Source: Sorangium cellulosum (GTDB lineage Bacteria > Myxococcota_A > Polyangia > Polyangiales > Polyangiaceae). From it: DNA of 64,000 nucleotides. Shown piece by piece: positions 36,501 to 44,318 of this stretch (positions are counted from its first letter, which is position 1; each line of letters opens with the position of its first letter). Both the position numbers and the translations under genes were made by a program. The stretch covers positions 2,997,501-3,061,500 of the forward strand of contig NZ_CP012670.1 of the NCBI RefSeq assembly GCF_004135735.1, written 5' to 3'. The notes beneath the pieces were generated by a model. That model was not told where the DNA came from. It did not search any database and saw nothing but the letters and a program-made list of their open reading frames with translations.

Positions 36501-37279
36501 CGAACCTCCGCGGCGCCCGGCTGGACGGCGCGCGGCTCGTCGAGGCGGTCCTCGCCGGGGCCGACTGCGAGGGCGCGAGCTTCGAGGGCGCCGACCTCAC
36601 GCAGGCGGATCTCACGGGCGCCAACGTCCAGGGGGCGCGCTTCTCGGGGGCGATCCTGGCGCTGGCGGCGGCGGCGGACGCGCGCTGCGAGGGGGCGGTC
36701 TTCGAGGGCGCGCGGGCGCCCGGCGCGAGCTTCGCGGGGGCGGCGCTCCGGCGGGCGCGCTTCGACCGGGCGGACCTCTCCGGCGCGGAGATGATGGGCA
36801 GCGCGCTCGACGAGGCGAGCTTCCGTGACGCGACGCTCGACGACGTGAAGCTCTACGGCGCGTCGGGATCGCGCGTGATCCTGGACGGGGCCTCGCTCGC
36901 GGACCTGCGCGCCGACGACGTCGCGCTCCGGGGCAGCTCGTTCCGGCGCGTGAAGGGCCCTGGCTCGGTCTGGGAGGGCGCCGACCTCACGGAGGGCGTG
37001 TTCGAGGGCGCGGCGCTCCGGGAGGCGAGCTTCACCCGGGCGACGCTCGACCGGGCCGTCCTCGACGCCGCCGACCTGCGCGACGGCCGCTTCCGCAAGG
37101 CGCGGCTCCGCGGCGCGCGCCTGGTCGAGGCGAACCTCATGCGGGCGGCGTTCGACAGCGCCGATCTAGAGCGGGCCGATCTGCGCGGCGCGAACCTGTA
37201 CCAGGCCGAGACCTGGAAGGCGCGCACGACGGAGATCGATCTCACCGGGGCGTTCGTGGCGGGCACCAAGCTGGCCTAG
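33545..37279 (+). CDS. Double DUF2169 protein with C-terminal pentapeptide repeats
   Basis: A 1244-aa protein probably serving as a T6SS effector adaptor or cargo carrier; DUF2169 proteins are known T6SS adaptors. DUF2169 occurs twice: the signature MDWGYFNAAPRDQQIPY (about residue 216) recurs as LDWTYFNAAPAPQQIPY (about 732). Between them is a Pro/Ala linker with repeated GPSPA units. From about residue 960 the protein becomes a pentapeptide-repeat beta-helix (A-D/N-L-x-x units) to the end, with an Ala/Glu-rich hinge before it. No signal peptide. It lies 5.7 kb from the DUF4150/DUF3540/pentapeptide/VgrG genes, with unrelated genes between. Confidence 0.85.
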   Translation: MHILSLRPLAASTILWRTPAGLSLSIPLKATFQLAPEAVASLTSPLPLFHDVFFEQNAGRSLYVASDAAPHKPRADVLLTGSAYAPPGQRVPHRWVRLAIFGGAPAQAPAIDKRIQVVGERRRDPATGQPSAAAPFARLPIRYELAHGGATFPENPVGMGADPADLRLPSLLDPSNRPAPVGFGPIPGTWPQRRRALAGWDPALLSKPVPELPTAMDWGYFNAAPRDQQIPYLQGDEWILFEGLHPTAAQVRSRLPGLEARVLVRAPPLTDPAGVELRARCDTLWIDADALRCTLTWRASLAVAEHALEALDRGSLVATLALPGERVAWPSPAAAGPSPAGPSPAGPSPAGPSPAGRSPAAPPVLPVGATTAPLPEGVRPPALPFGGPGASAGQASGPPAVLAGTREFNLQDVMRGLRQEDAPFPLAPARPPESAETEAARQPAEIPWESLKQAFPAMAAHIEALGGAPLPTATLPLPEPEPSRPTSEDLAASPDMPPPARTTENVPVLNLAPFPAFTLPWQVRPPRDSLTIVVKGTFTLVPGAPAAIAPDQELPAGDTPAGDAPAGDTAAEGGPAQGLRYPSDFAIFKPKADVLLVGHAHRPRGAEAAALVRLRLGDALDRAVVAVGPRRWDALGVPTAPEAWSRIPLRFEHAFGGPGFDANPAGTGYGARAGDALPSLELPELLIRAAGDTPPPACFAPVPAAWRERLQKIGTYGDRWRKTRWPFFPDDLDWTYFNAAPAPQQIPYPRGDEAFELWSVRPDGEVVRGQLPGVRVRVFAQATEQGGGGFSEVPMRLDTVWFDADALRLVLVWRGLLDVADEDASEIASLFVVSEPMGKGEPMTKSEARARFFAELAAREAAEQPPASNAESANDNAGEGAETALDAQIAERLATARARRRVAGGAAAAGAVAEAVAAADVDGEDLSGGAAASADAPPGAPAAAREGILELLRLGEPLAGLDLTGIDLSGASLEGRDLGGALLQRANLRGARLDGARLVEAVLAGADCEGASFEGADLTQADLTGANVQGARFSGAILALAAAADARCEGAVFEGARAPGASFAGAALRRARFDRADLSGAEMMGSALDEASFRDATLDDVKLYGASGSRVILDGASLADLRADDVALRGSSFRRVKGPGSVWEGADLTEGVFEGAALREASFTRATLDRAVLDAADLRDGRFRKARLRGARLVEANLMRAAFDSADLERADLRGANLYQAETWKARTTEIDLTGAFVAGTKLA

Positions 37280-37309
37280 CGCAACGATCGGTTGAAATCA
37301 GACAAATAA

Positions 37310-37386
37310 GCACAGAGGCACAGAGAACACAGAGGAGAGGAAGAAGAATACCATTCTCTTCTCTGTGTCCTCTGGGGCTCTGTGGC
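37310..37386. repeat. Imperfect inverted repeat, CACAGAG-rich
   Basis: Two arms of about 34-40 nt (37310-37350 and 37353-37386) are imperfect reverse complements built from CACAGAG/CACAGAGG motifs, in a window with lower GC than its flanks. It sits between the convergent DUF2169 and LysE genes. It could form a long hairpin serving as a bidirectional terminator, or be a dispersed intergenic repeat; similar CACAGAG elements occur in other genomes. Confidence 0.65.
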
Positions 37387-37428
37387 TCAATTCCCTCTCA
37401 TTTCCTCGTGGCTTCAACTGTCGATGCT

Positions 37429-38061
37429 CTAGGGACGCTCCAGGACCATCCGCGCGCCGAGCGCCACGAGGACCCCACCGGAGATCGCCTCGAGCGTCCG
37501 GCGCACGCGACCCCCGGCCATGGCCGCCTGGAGCCGGCCGAGGAGCAGGACGAGCGCCAGGTACCAGGCGGTGTCCACGGCGACCCACACCAGCGCGAGG
37601 AACGGCAGCGCCGGCAGCGCCGGCGCACCGGTCGGCACGAACTGCGGCAGGAAGGAGGCTGCGAACACGGCCGCCTTGGGGTTCGCCAGGATGGTGAGCA
37701 GGCCGACGCGGAAGGCGCTCCACCCGCCGCCGGCGGCGGGCTCCCGGGCGCCCGACCCCAGCTCGCCGCCGCCGGCCCGAGGCCGCCCCAGGATCGACTG
37801 GACGCCGAGCACGACGAGGACCGCCGCGCCGGCGAGGCGGAGCGCGTCGTAGGCGACCTCGGAGGCCTCGACGAGCGCCGTGGCGCCGAGCGCCGCGACG
37901 AGGGCCCAGAACAGGAGGCCCACCTCGTTCGCGGCGATGGTCGCGAGCGCCGCGCGGCGCCCGCCGCGCAGCGCCTGCCGCACGATGACGGCGGTGCTCG
38001 GCCCCGGGATCATGGCCAGCACCAGCGCGGCGCCGCAGAAGGCAAGGAGGGTCGAGGTCAT
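37429..38061 (-). CDS. LysE/RhtB family amino acid exporter
   Basis: A 210-aa inner-membrane protein with about six hydrophobic segments. The N-terminal signature is typical: LAMIPGPSTAVIVRQALRGGRRAAL, and the middle has GLLTILANPKAAVFAASFLPQFV. Members export amino acids or related metabolites by proton antiport; substrate unknown. ATG 38061 starts right at the first helix. A frame extending to 38106 adds only Arg-rich sequence. Confidence 0.9.
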   Translation of the reverse strand: MTSTLLAFCGAALVLAMIPGPSTAVIVRQALRGGRRAALATIAANEVGLLFWALVAALGATALVEASEVAYDALRLAGAAVLVVLGVQSILGRPRAGGGELGSGAREPAAGGGWSAFRVGLLTILANPKAAVFAASFLPQFVPTGAPALPALPFLALVWVAVDTAWYLALVLLLGRLQAAMAGGRVRRTLEAISGGVLVALGARMVLERP

Positions 38062-38595
38062 GAGGAATCGGTGTCGTCCGAGGGCGGCTCGCAGGCGGCG
38101 TGGCACCAGAGCTCGCCTTCAGGCCGGGTGATGGATCTGTCCGGGGGAATATCACAGACGCGCCGTCGCGCAGAAGCGAGCGGGCTCGGACGCCGCTCCA
38201 CAGGTTCGTCTGACGAAAGGTGACGACTCCCGAAGGGCGCTCCTCTCCGCCCTCCTGGCTCCGCCCTCCTGGCTCCGCCCTCCTGGCCCGCCTGTGCGCC
38301 GCGCCACCCGCAGGCCGTGGAGAGAAGGAAGCCCCTCCGATGCACGGGTAAATTGTTGACGGTGTTACTTTCCAGTGATGATGAATCCAGTGGAACACTG
38401 TGCTGCCAACCCGGGACAGATCCCGCCATTTGGGTCTTGACGTCACCGGGGCGTTTGCTTTTCCTCCCTCCCCGTTTCGCCCAGGGCGACCCCCGGGAAC
38501 CGCGGCACGGCGATTTCCCACTTGATCCGCCGTCGCGAACGGACGAATGAGCCGGCGCTCGCTCCGGCCGGGGGCGAGCGAGAGGACCATCACCC
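38062..38595. repeat. Intergenic region with 14-bp tandem repeat
   Basis: A 534-bp region between divergent genes. It contains three near-exact copies of CCGCCCTCCTGGCT at 38247-38288. A TTGACG near 38354 lies in a locally AT-richer patch and could be a -35 element of the pyrophosphatase gene, without a convincing -10. No gene is apparent. Confidence 0.5.
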
Positions 38596-40650
38596 GTGGA
38601 TGCATTGTCGTATCAGTCGATCGCAACGGGCGCCGTCGCGCTCATGGTCGCACGCGTCTTCTACGTGCGCGTCAAGAAGGCCCCGGAGGGCAACGAGACG
38701 ATGGCGCGCATCGCGCGCTACGTCCGCGAGGGGGCGATGGCCTTCCTCGCGCGCGAGTACAAGGTGCTCGCCATCTACGCCGTCGTCGTCTTCGCGCTCC
38801 TGGCCGCGACGCTCGGGCTCCTCGCCGCGGGCGCCTTCGCCGCCGGCGCGTTCCTGTCGCTCATCGCCGGCTTCTTCGGCATGAAGGCCGCGACGTACGC
38901 CAACGTCCGCACGGCCGAGGCAGCGCGCGCGCACGGCAAGCCCACCGCGCTCGTCACCGCGCTCGACGGCGGCGCCGTCATGGGCCTCTGCGTCGCGGGG
39001 CTCGGCCTCATCGGCCTCGGCGGCATCTACGCCCTGTTCCGCAACGACGAGCACCTCGCCACGATCGTCCACTCGTTCGCCGTCGGGGCGAGCTCGATCG
39101 CGCTCTTCGCCCGCATCGGCGGCGGCATCTACACGAAGGCCGCCGACGTCGGCGCCGACATCGTCGGCAAGGTCGAGGCGAACATCCCCGAGGACGACCC
39201 CCGCAACCCGGGCGTCATCGCCGACAACGTAGGCGACAACGTCGGCGACATCGCGGGCATGGGCGCCGACATCTACGAAAGCTACGTGGCCGCGGTCGTC
39301 GCCGCGATCGCGCTCGGCCTGACGATGCCGATCGCCACGCTGCAGCAGCTCGCCCCCTCGATGGGCGAGACGGAGCTCCGCGCGATGGCCGTGTCGCTGC
39401 CGCTGCTCCTCGCGACGATCGGCCTCGCGGTCTCGGTCGTCGGCATCTTCATCACGCGCGCGCTCAAGAACCTGCCGCCGGCCCGGGTGCTGCGCCTCGC
39501 GCTCATCCTCCCGCCGTTCCTGGTCGTGCTCGCGGCGGCGGCGGTCCTCCCGCAGCTCGGCTTCAGCTTCGGCGCCGTCGTCACCCTCGCGGCCGGCGCG
39601 GCGGGCGGCGCCATCGTCGGCCTCGTGACCGACTACTACACGTCGATGGGCCCCATCCACAAGGTGGCCCAGAGCTCGCTCACCGGCCCCGGCACCAACG
39701 TCATCCGCGGCCTCGCGGTCGGCCTCGAGAGCGTCGCGATCCCGCTCCTGGTCCTCTGCGCGGTGGGCTGGATCTCGAACCACTACCTCGGCCTCTACGG
39801 CATCGCGCTCGCCGCCGTCGGCATGCTCGCGGGCACCGCGATCGTCATGACCGTCGACGCCTACGGCCCCATCGCCGACAACGGCGGCGGCATCTCCGAG
39901 ATGGCCGGCCTCGGCAAGGAGGTCCGCGAGATCACCGACGAGCTCGACGCGGTCGGCAACACCACCGCGGCCGTCGGCAAGGGCTTCGCGATCGGCTCGG
40001 CGGTGCTCACCGTCGTCGCGCTGTTCGCCGCCTTCAACATGGAGGTCGACGCGGTCCGCCGCGCGAAGGGCCTGCCGGAGCTCGTCCTCTACCTCACCGA
40101 CGCGAAGGTCCTCATGGGCCTCCTCTTCGGCGCCCTGCTGCCCTGCCTCGTCGGCGCGCTCACGATGACCGCCGTCGGCCGCGCGGCCGGCTCGATCGTC
40201 GAGGAGATCCGCCGTCAGTTCCGCGAGATCCCCGGCCTGCTCGAGGGCAAGCCGGGCGTCGACCCGCAGCCGAAGGTCATCGTCGACATCGCCACGTCGG
40301 CCGCCATCCGCGAGATGATCGCGCCCGGCGCCATCGCGGTGCTCGCGCCGGTCCTGGTCGGCTTCGTGGCCGGCCCCGAGGTCCTCGCGGGCACGCTCGC
40401 CGGCGCGCTCGTCGTCGGCGCGGTGCTCTCGCTGATGATGGCGAACGGCGGCGGCGCCTGGGACAACGCCAAGAAGCACATCGAGAAGGGCGGCCTCGCC
40501 GGCCACGCGAAGGGCTCCGACGCCCACAAGGCCGCCGTCGTCGGCGACACCGTCGGCGACCCCTTCAAGGACACGTCGGGCCCCGGCATCTCGATCCTCA
40601 TCAAGGTGATGGGCGTCGTCTCGCTCCTCATCGCCCCGCTCATCGCCTGA
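38596..40650 (+). CDS. hppA: Membrane-bound ion-translocating pyrophosphatase
   Basis: Couples pyrophosphate hydrolysis to H+ and/or Na+ export across the inner membrane. The 684-aa protein has about 15-16 transmembrane helices and the family signatures EDDPRNPGVIADNVGDNVGD (PPi and Mg site), GMGADIYESY, and DPFKDTSGPGISILIK. The cation-specificity segment reads VGNTTAAVGKGFAIGSA. The Ala after GNTT (Lys in K+-independent enzymes) places it in the K+-dependent class, which includes Na+ pumps and K+-stimulated H+ pumps. The GTG start follows a GAGAGGA site. A strong terminator follows at 40677-40708. Confidence 0.95.
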   Translation: MDALSYQSIATGAVALMVARVFYVRVKKAPEGNETMARIARYVREGAMAFLAREYKVLAIYAVVVFALLAATLGLLAAGAFAAGAFLSLIAGFFGMKAATYANVRTAEAARAHGKPTALVTALDGGAVMGLCVAGLGLIGLGGIYALFRNDEHLATIVHSFAVGASSIALFARIGGGIYTKAADVGADIVGKVEANIPEDDPRNPGVIADNVGDNVGDIAGMGADIYESYVAAVVAAIALGLTMPIATLQQLAPSMGETELRAMAVSLPLLLATIGLAVSVVGIFITRALKNLPPARVLRLALILPPFLVVLAAAAVLPQLGFSFGAVVTLAAGAAGGAIVGLVTDYYTSMGPIHKVAQSSLTGPGTNVIRGLAVGLESVAIPLLVLCAVGWISNHYLGLYGIALAAVGMLAGTAIVMTVDAYGPIADNGGGISEMAGLGKEVREITDELDAVGNTTAAVGKGFAIGSAVLTVVALFAAFNMEVDAVRRAKGLPELVLYLTDAKVLMGLLFGALLPCLVGALTMTAVGRAAGSIVEEIRRQFREIPGLLEGKPGVDPQPKVIVDIATSAAIREMIAPGAIAVLAPVLVGFVAGPEVLAGTLAGALVVGAVLSLMMANGGGAWDNAKKHIEKGGLAGHAKGSDAHKAAVVGDTVGDPFKDTSGPGISILIKVMGVVSLLIAPLIA

Positions 40651-40676
40651 GCGGACACGTCGTCGCGACGACCGAG

Positions 40677-40708
40677 GACGCGGCCTTCTCAGGCCGCGTC
40701 GTCGTTTT
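40677..40708 (+). terminator. Rho-independent terminator after hppA
   Basis: A 10-bp perfect stem (GACGCGGCCT/AGGCCGCGTC, 40677-40686 with 40691-40700), TCTC loop, then GTCGTTTTG. It starts 27 bp after the pyrophosphatase stop codon. Confidence 0.8.
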
Positions 40709-40768
40709 GTGGGCCTCGCGCGTCGCGAGGGCGCGACGCGCCGGGAGGGGGCGCCGAGGTCCCTTTCG

Positions 40769-41998
40769 TCAGGCGTGGCTCGCGATGAAGCTGGCCGTCG
40801 CCTCGGGCGACGAGAGGATCGCCCACTGGCGATCCGGGTGCGCGAAGTTCGTGGCGAACGCGTCGGCCAGCGACTGGCTGCGCGAGGCCGCGGCGAGGAG
40901 CGCCAGCGCGTGGTCCGGCGGCGGCAGGAGGAAGGCGTTCGTCCACTCCGTGGCCGGCCGGAGCGCCTCCCAGAGGCGGTCCTCCAGGTCCGCGCAGAAC
41001 GCCTCGTCGAACGCGGCGCCGGCGGCCGCCTGCCCGGCGATCCGCTCGGCGGCGAGCCACGCCGCCAGCGTGGCCATGTTCGCGCCCTGGCCCGTGATCG
41101 GATCGTGGGTGATGTGGAGATCGCCCAGCGCGAGCGCGAACCTGCCGCCGCCGAGGGCCGCGTACGCGCGCCGCACCACCGGCGTCACGGCGCCGATCAC
41201 GTGGTCGCGCGGGCCGGCCACGCCGAAGCTCGCCCGATCGACGCGCTCGGCCGTGAGCGGCGCGTGCGCGAGCACCGCGTCGAGCAGCGCCGCGTCGAAC
41301 CGCGCCGGATCGTCCTCGTAGCGCATCCGCGTGAGCGGCTCGAGCGCGCCGCCGGGGATCGCCTCGATGAGCAGGGCGGGCGTGACCCCGCCCTGGGTGA
41401 GGTACTGGTTCTCGAAGAGCTCGCCGTGCCCCGGGGAGATCTGGAACATGAACTCCAGCCGATCGGGCATGCGGAGCCCGCGGACGATGCCCGCGAAGAG
41501 GCGCCGCAGGGGCGCGGCGTGCGGGCTGCGCTCGGGGACCGTCGGGAAGAGATCGGAGAGGCCCGCCCGGCCCGTGGCGACGACCACGAGGTCGTGCCCC
41601 GCGGCGAGGTCGCGGAGGGCGGCCGGATCGAGCGAGGCCTTCACCACGCGGCCGCCCCGCGCGGCGAAGTCCTCGAGCAGCCGCGGCAGGTAGACGCGCA
41701 TGTCGATGAAGAGCATGGGATCCGGGAGGTGGCTGACGAAGCCGAACGGCGGCTCGGCCGCCACGCGCAGCCGGACGGTGCGGGTGGCGTGCTCGGGCCG
41801 CTCCCAGTGCGCGACGCCGAGCGCCCGCTGGCGCGCCCGGGTCGGCGCGGAGAGCGCGACGGTGCTGGGCAGGCGCCCCGCCCGGATCTCGTCGGGCGTG
41901 CGCTCCACGTAGAGGCTCACGTCGAGGCCCTCCTTCTGGAGGTGCAGCGCGAGGTGCAGGCCGGCCATGCCGGCGCCGACGATTGCAATGGTGGGCAT
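40769..41998 (-). CDS. StyA-like FAD-dependent monooxygenase
   Basis: A 409-aa flavoprotein resembling the oxygenase component of styrene/indole monooxygenases. The N-terminal Rossmann motif is IAIVGAGMAGLHLALHLQKEG, and a second FAD contact is ALALGDLHITHDPITGQGANMA. The styrene-type group lacks the NAD(P)H domain and needs a separate FAD reductase (StyB); none is encoded nearby. The likely reaction is epoxidation or hydroxylation of an aromatic or alkene substrate. ATG 41998 follows an AGGAGG site. Confidence 0.8.
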   Translation of the reverse strand: MPTIAIVGAGMAGLHLALHLQKEGLDVSLYVERTPDEIRAGRLPSTVALSAPTRARQRALGVAHWERPEHATRTVRLRVAAEPPFGFVSHLPDPMLFIDMRVYLPRLLEDFAARGGRVVKASLDPAALRDLAAGHDLVVVATGRAGLSDLFPTVPERSPHAAPLRRLFAGIVRGLRMPDRLEFMFQISPGHGELFENQYLTQGGVTPALLIEAIPGGALEPLTRMRYEDDPARFDAALLDAVLAHAPLTAERVDRASFGVAGPRDHVIGAVTPVVRRAYAALGGGRFALALGDLHITHDPITGQGANMATLAAWLAAERIAGQAAAGAAFDEAFCADLEDRLWEALRPATEWTNAFLLPPPDHALALLAAASRSQSLADAFATNFAHPDRQWAILSSPEATASFIASHA

Positions 41999-42279
41999 CC
42001 TTGTCCTCCTTGTCCCTCTCACCTGTTCGATGCGAGCTTCACGGCGAGGTCCGCCGGGATCTCGACGCCCCCGACCGCGGCGACTCCGCAGGAGCGGATC
42101 GCGGCGGTGAGGGCCCCTCGCGCGGCGGCCCTCTTCCAGAGGACCACATCGCTGCGCGGAGCGCGCGGGTCACTGTACCTGGCTGCCTCGTGCGCTCGCT
42201 GCTCGGCCAGGACGAGGACGGCCGCGTTCGCCCGGCGGCCACGATCTCGGGTAGGGTGCGCGCTCGATGGATCGCACCA

Positions 42280-42883
42280 ATGCGCAAGAATCTTGTTTCG
42301 ACTGGGTTGCTCACCTGCCTGCTCTGGTCTTGCACCTCGTCGACCTCGGGGCCGGACGACGCCGCCGGCGGCGCCGGGGGCACGGTTCAAACGGGAGGAT
42401 CCTCGACGAGCGCCGGGGGGGATGCAGGCGGCGACGCGGCGGGCGGATCGGCGGCGCAGGGCGGCGCAGGCGCCGCGGATCCCAACATCGAGCCCTCCAC
42501 GGTGACCACGAACCAGGCGTATCACCAGCTCGTGGCCAACCTGGAAGAGGCGATCAAGCTCTATTCGTCGCTCGGCCTGGAGGTGCAGGTCACGGAGCTC
42601 GATATATGTCGCTGTACATCCCCGGCGTGACGTACAACCAGAGCACGTTCTACACGACCGCGACCTTCACCGACGACCTGAAGGCCAAGCAAGCCGCGCG
42701 CTACCGGGAGTTCTTCGAGCTGTTCCGGAAGTACAGCGCCGTGATCACCGGCGTCATCTTCTGGGGCATCGCGGACGACAACACCTGGCTGTCCGAGTTC
42801 AGCTCGGGGCGCAAGGACTTCCCCCTGCTCTTCGAGTCGACCACAGGCCGAAGCCGGCCTTCGACGCCGTGATGGATTTCTGA
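42280..42883 (+). pseudogene. Broken GH10 endo-xylanase lipoprotein
   Basis: The first segment encodes a lipoprotein leader (MRKNLVSTGLLTCLLWSC) and a Gly/Ala/Ser linker, then jumps to the last third of a GH10 xylanase with the nucleophile segment LGLEVQVTELDI. At 42602-42607 the sequence ATATAT carries one AT too many: removing it restores the GH10 reading ELD-MSLYIPGVTYNQ. The next segment runs in another frame through VITGVIFWGIADDNTWL. A second shift near 42841-42848 is needed to reach PKPAFDAVMDF and the TGA at 42881-42883. The acid/base half of the barrel is missing. The enzyme is certainly non-functional. Confidence 0.85.
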
Positions 42884-43010
42884 GCGGTCATGGTGGGCCG
42901 CGCGCGCTGGCCTGACGCGGGGTGACCGGGCGGGGGCGCTGACGGTGGTTGGTTCGCGCTCCGCGGCCCCGACGCGATCCCCGTCCTGCTCGACCCGCCC
43001 CGACGCCGCC

Positions 43011-43421
43011 TCAGGGGGCGACGAACACCTTCATTTGCGACGGCGCGACGTGCGCGCCGACCGGCATGTTCGCGTTGGCGCCGTTGTGGGCCGAGATCGC
43101 CGTGTGGACCACGATCTTCTTCCCCTTGGCGTAGACCTTCGAGCTCGCGCGCTTGAAGGTCACCTGGCCGCGGTTCACGTTCGAGATCATCCCGCCGAGC
43201 GTCCCGGCCTCGTCCCCCTTGCTGCTCGGCATCTTCGACGCCTCGGTCACGGTCTCCTTCTTCTGGATCAGCACCTTGGAGACGACCGACTCGCAGCCGC
43301 TCAGGCTGCCTGCGTTCGGGAACGGCGTGGGCACGGGGGGCGCCGGCGGCGCGGGCACCTTGCACACGTCCGGCATGGCAAAGCAGGTTCCGCCGGCCTT
43401 CGATGCTGCGGGCAATCCCAT
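43011..43421 (-). CDS. DUF4150 (PAAR-like) T6SS spike protein
   Basis: A 136-aa protein of the DUF4150 family, PAAR-like tip proteins that cap the VgrG spike of type VI secretion systems. The pattern CKVPAPPAPPVPTPFPNAG followed by the KVLIQKKETVTEASKMPSSKGDEAG strand set and NANMPVGAHVAPSQ is typical. Free-standing, without a fused toxin. It is last in the minus-strand run pentapeptide-DUF3540-DUF4150, 22 bp after DUF3540, with a GGAGG site upstream. Confidence 0.85.
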   Translation of the reverse strand: MGLPAASKAGGTCFAMPDVCKVPAPPAPPVPTPFPNAGSLSGCESVVSKVLIQKKETVTEASKMPSSKGDEAGTLGGMISNVNRGQVTFKRASSKVYAKGKKIVVHTAISAHNGANANMPVGAHVAPSQMKVFVAP

Positions 43422-43443
43422 GTCGTGTGTCCTCCGCGCCCGC

Positions 43444-44316
43444 TCAGCCGAGCAGCACGCGCTCGCCGTCGATGGAGGTTTCCTTCTTCGAGACCAGCCG
43501 GGTCCGCTCGCTGACGAGCTGGTAAGCCTCGCGGATCAGCGAGCGGGCGCGCCCCGCCCGGGTCTGGAGCAGCCCGTCGACCTCGCGGTAGACGTCCCTG
43601 GCCCGCTCGATCAGCCGCTCGGCCTGGATCTCCATCCGGCCGGCGGCGGCGGCGATCTGGGCGGCGGTCGTCGCGATCCGCTCGGCGAGCACGGTCGCCT
43701 CGGTGGCGTGGAGCGAGGCCCGGTCCGCGGTGACGTCGACCGCCGGCGCGGCCACGCGCACCGCCGCCCGCTCGACGACCAGGCCCGGCTCGCCGCCCTC
43801 GCCCGCCTCGCTCGCCACGCGGCGCGCCGCCCGGTGCCGGACGTCGCGCCGCGCGCGGAGCTCGACGTCCGTGGCCGCGTCCACGACGACCTTCCCCCGC
43901 GGCGCCGCGAGCGTCAGGTCCCCCGCGGGCGCGGCGATGCGCGCCGCGCCGGTCGCCGCATCGTAGGTCACGGTGAGGGCGCCCTCGCCGTCCCGGATGG
44001 CGATCGTGCTCCCCTCGAGCGACGCCGTGGCGCCCTCGGCCGTCCGCAGCACGGGCCCCCGCGCCGCGAGCAAGACGCCCACGATGTAGAGCTCCGAGCC
44101 GGTCGCGTGCGCGGCGACGAGCACCCGGTCGCCGGTCGTGCTCCGGTAGCCGGGCACGGCGATCCGCGCGCTGGCCGCGGCGCCCTCGACGCCGGGGGCG
44201 CCGGGCCGCACGACGCGCACGACCGCGCGCGCGCCGTCCCCGGCGTCCACCACGGTGGCCTCGATCACGCCCGCGCGGGCGGGTTCGTGCTGCAGGGCAG
44301 CGGCTTCGTTTCCCAT
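43444..44316 (-). CDS. DUF3540 T6SS accessory protein
   Basis: A 290-aa protein matching the DUF3540 layout, found beside DUF2169 and DUF4150 in T6SS cargo loci. It begins with an OB-like beta domain (ARIAVPGYRSTTGDRVLVAAHATGSELYIVGVL), continues with a repetitive beta-strand stalk (ARIAAPAGDLTLAAPRGKVVV) like VgrG needles, and ends in a helical segment (REVDGLLQTRAGRARSLIREAYQLVSER). It may extend or cap the spike. It starts 2 bp after the pentapeptide gene stop. Confidence 0.8.
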   Translation of the reverse strand: MGNEAAALQHEPARAGVIEATVVDAGDGARAVVRVVRPGAPGVEGAAASARIAVPGYRSTTGDRVLVAAHATGSELYIVGVLLAARGPVLRTAEGATASLEGSTIAIRDGEGALTVTYDAATGAARIAAPAGDLTLAAPRGKVVVDAATDVELRARRDVRHRAARRVASEAGEGGEPGLVVERAAVRVAAPAVDVTADRASLHATEATVLAERIATTAAQIAAAAGRMEIQAERLIERARDVYREVDGLLQTRAGRARSLIREAYQLVSERTRLVSKKETSIDGERVLLG

Positions 44317-44318
44317 CC

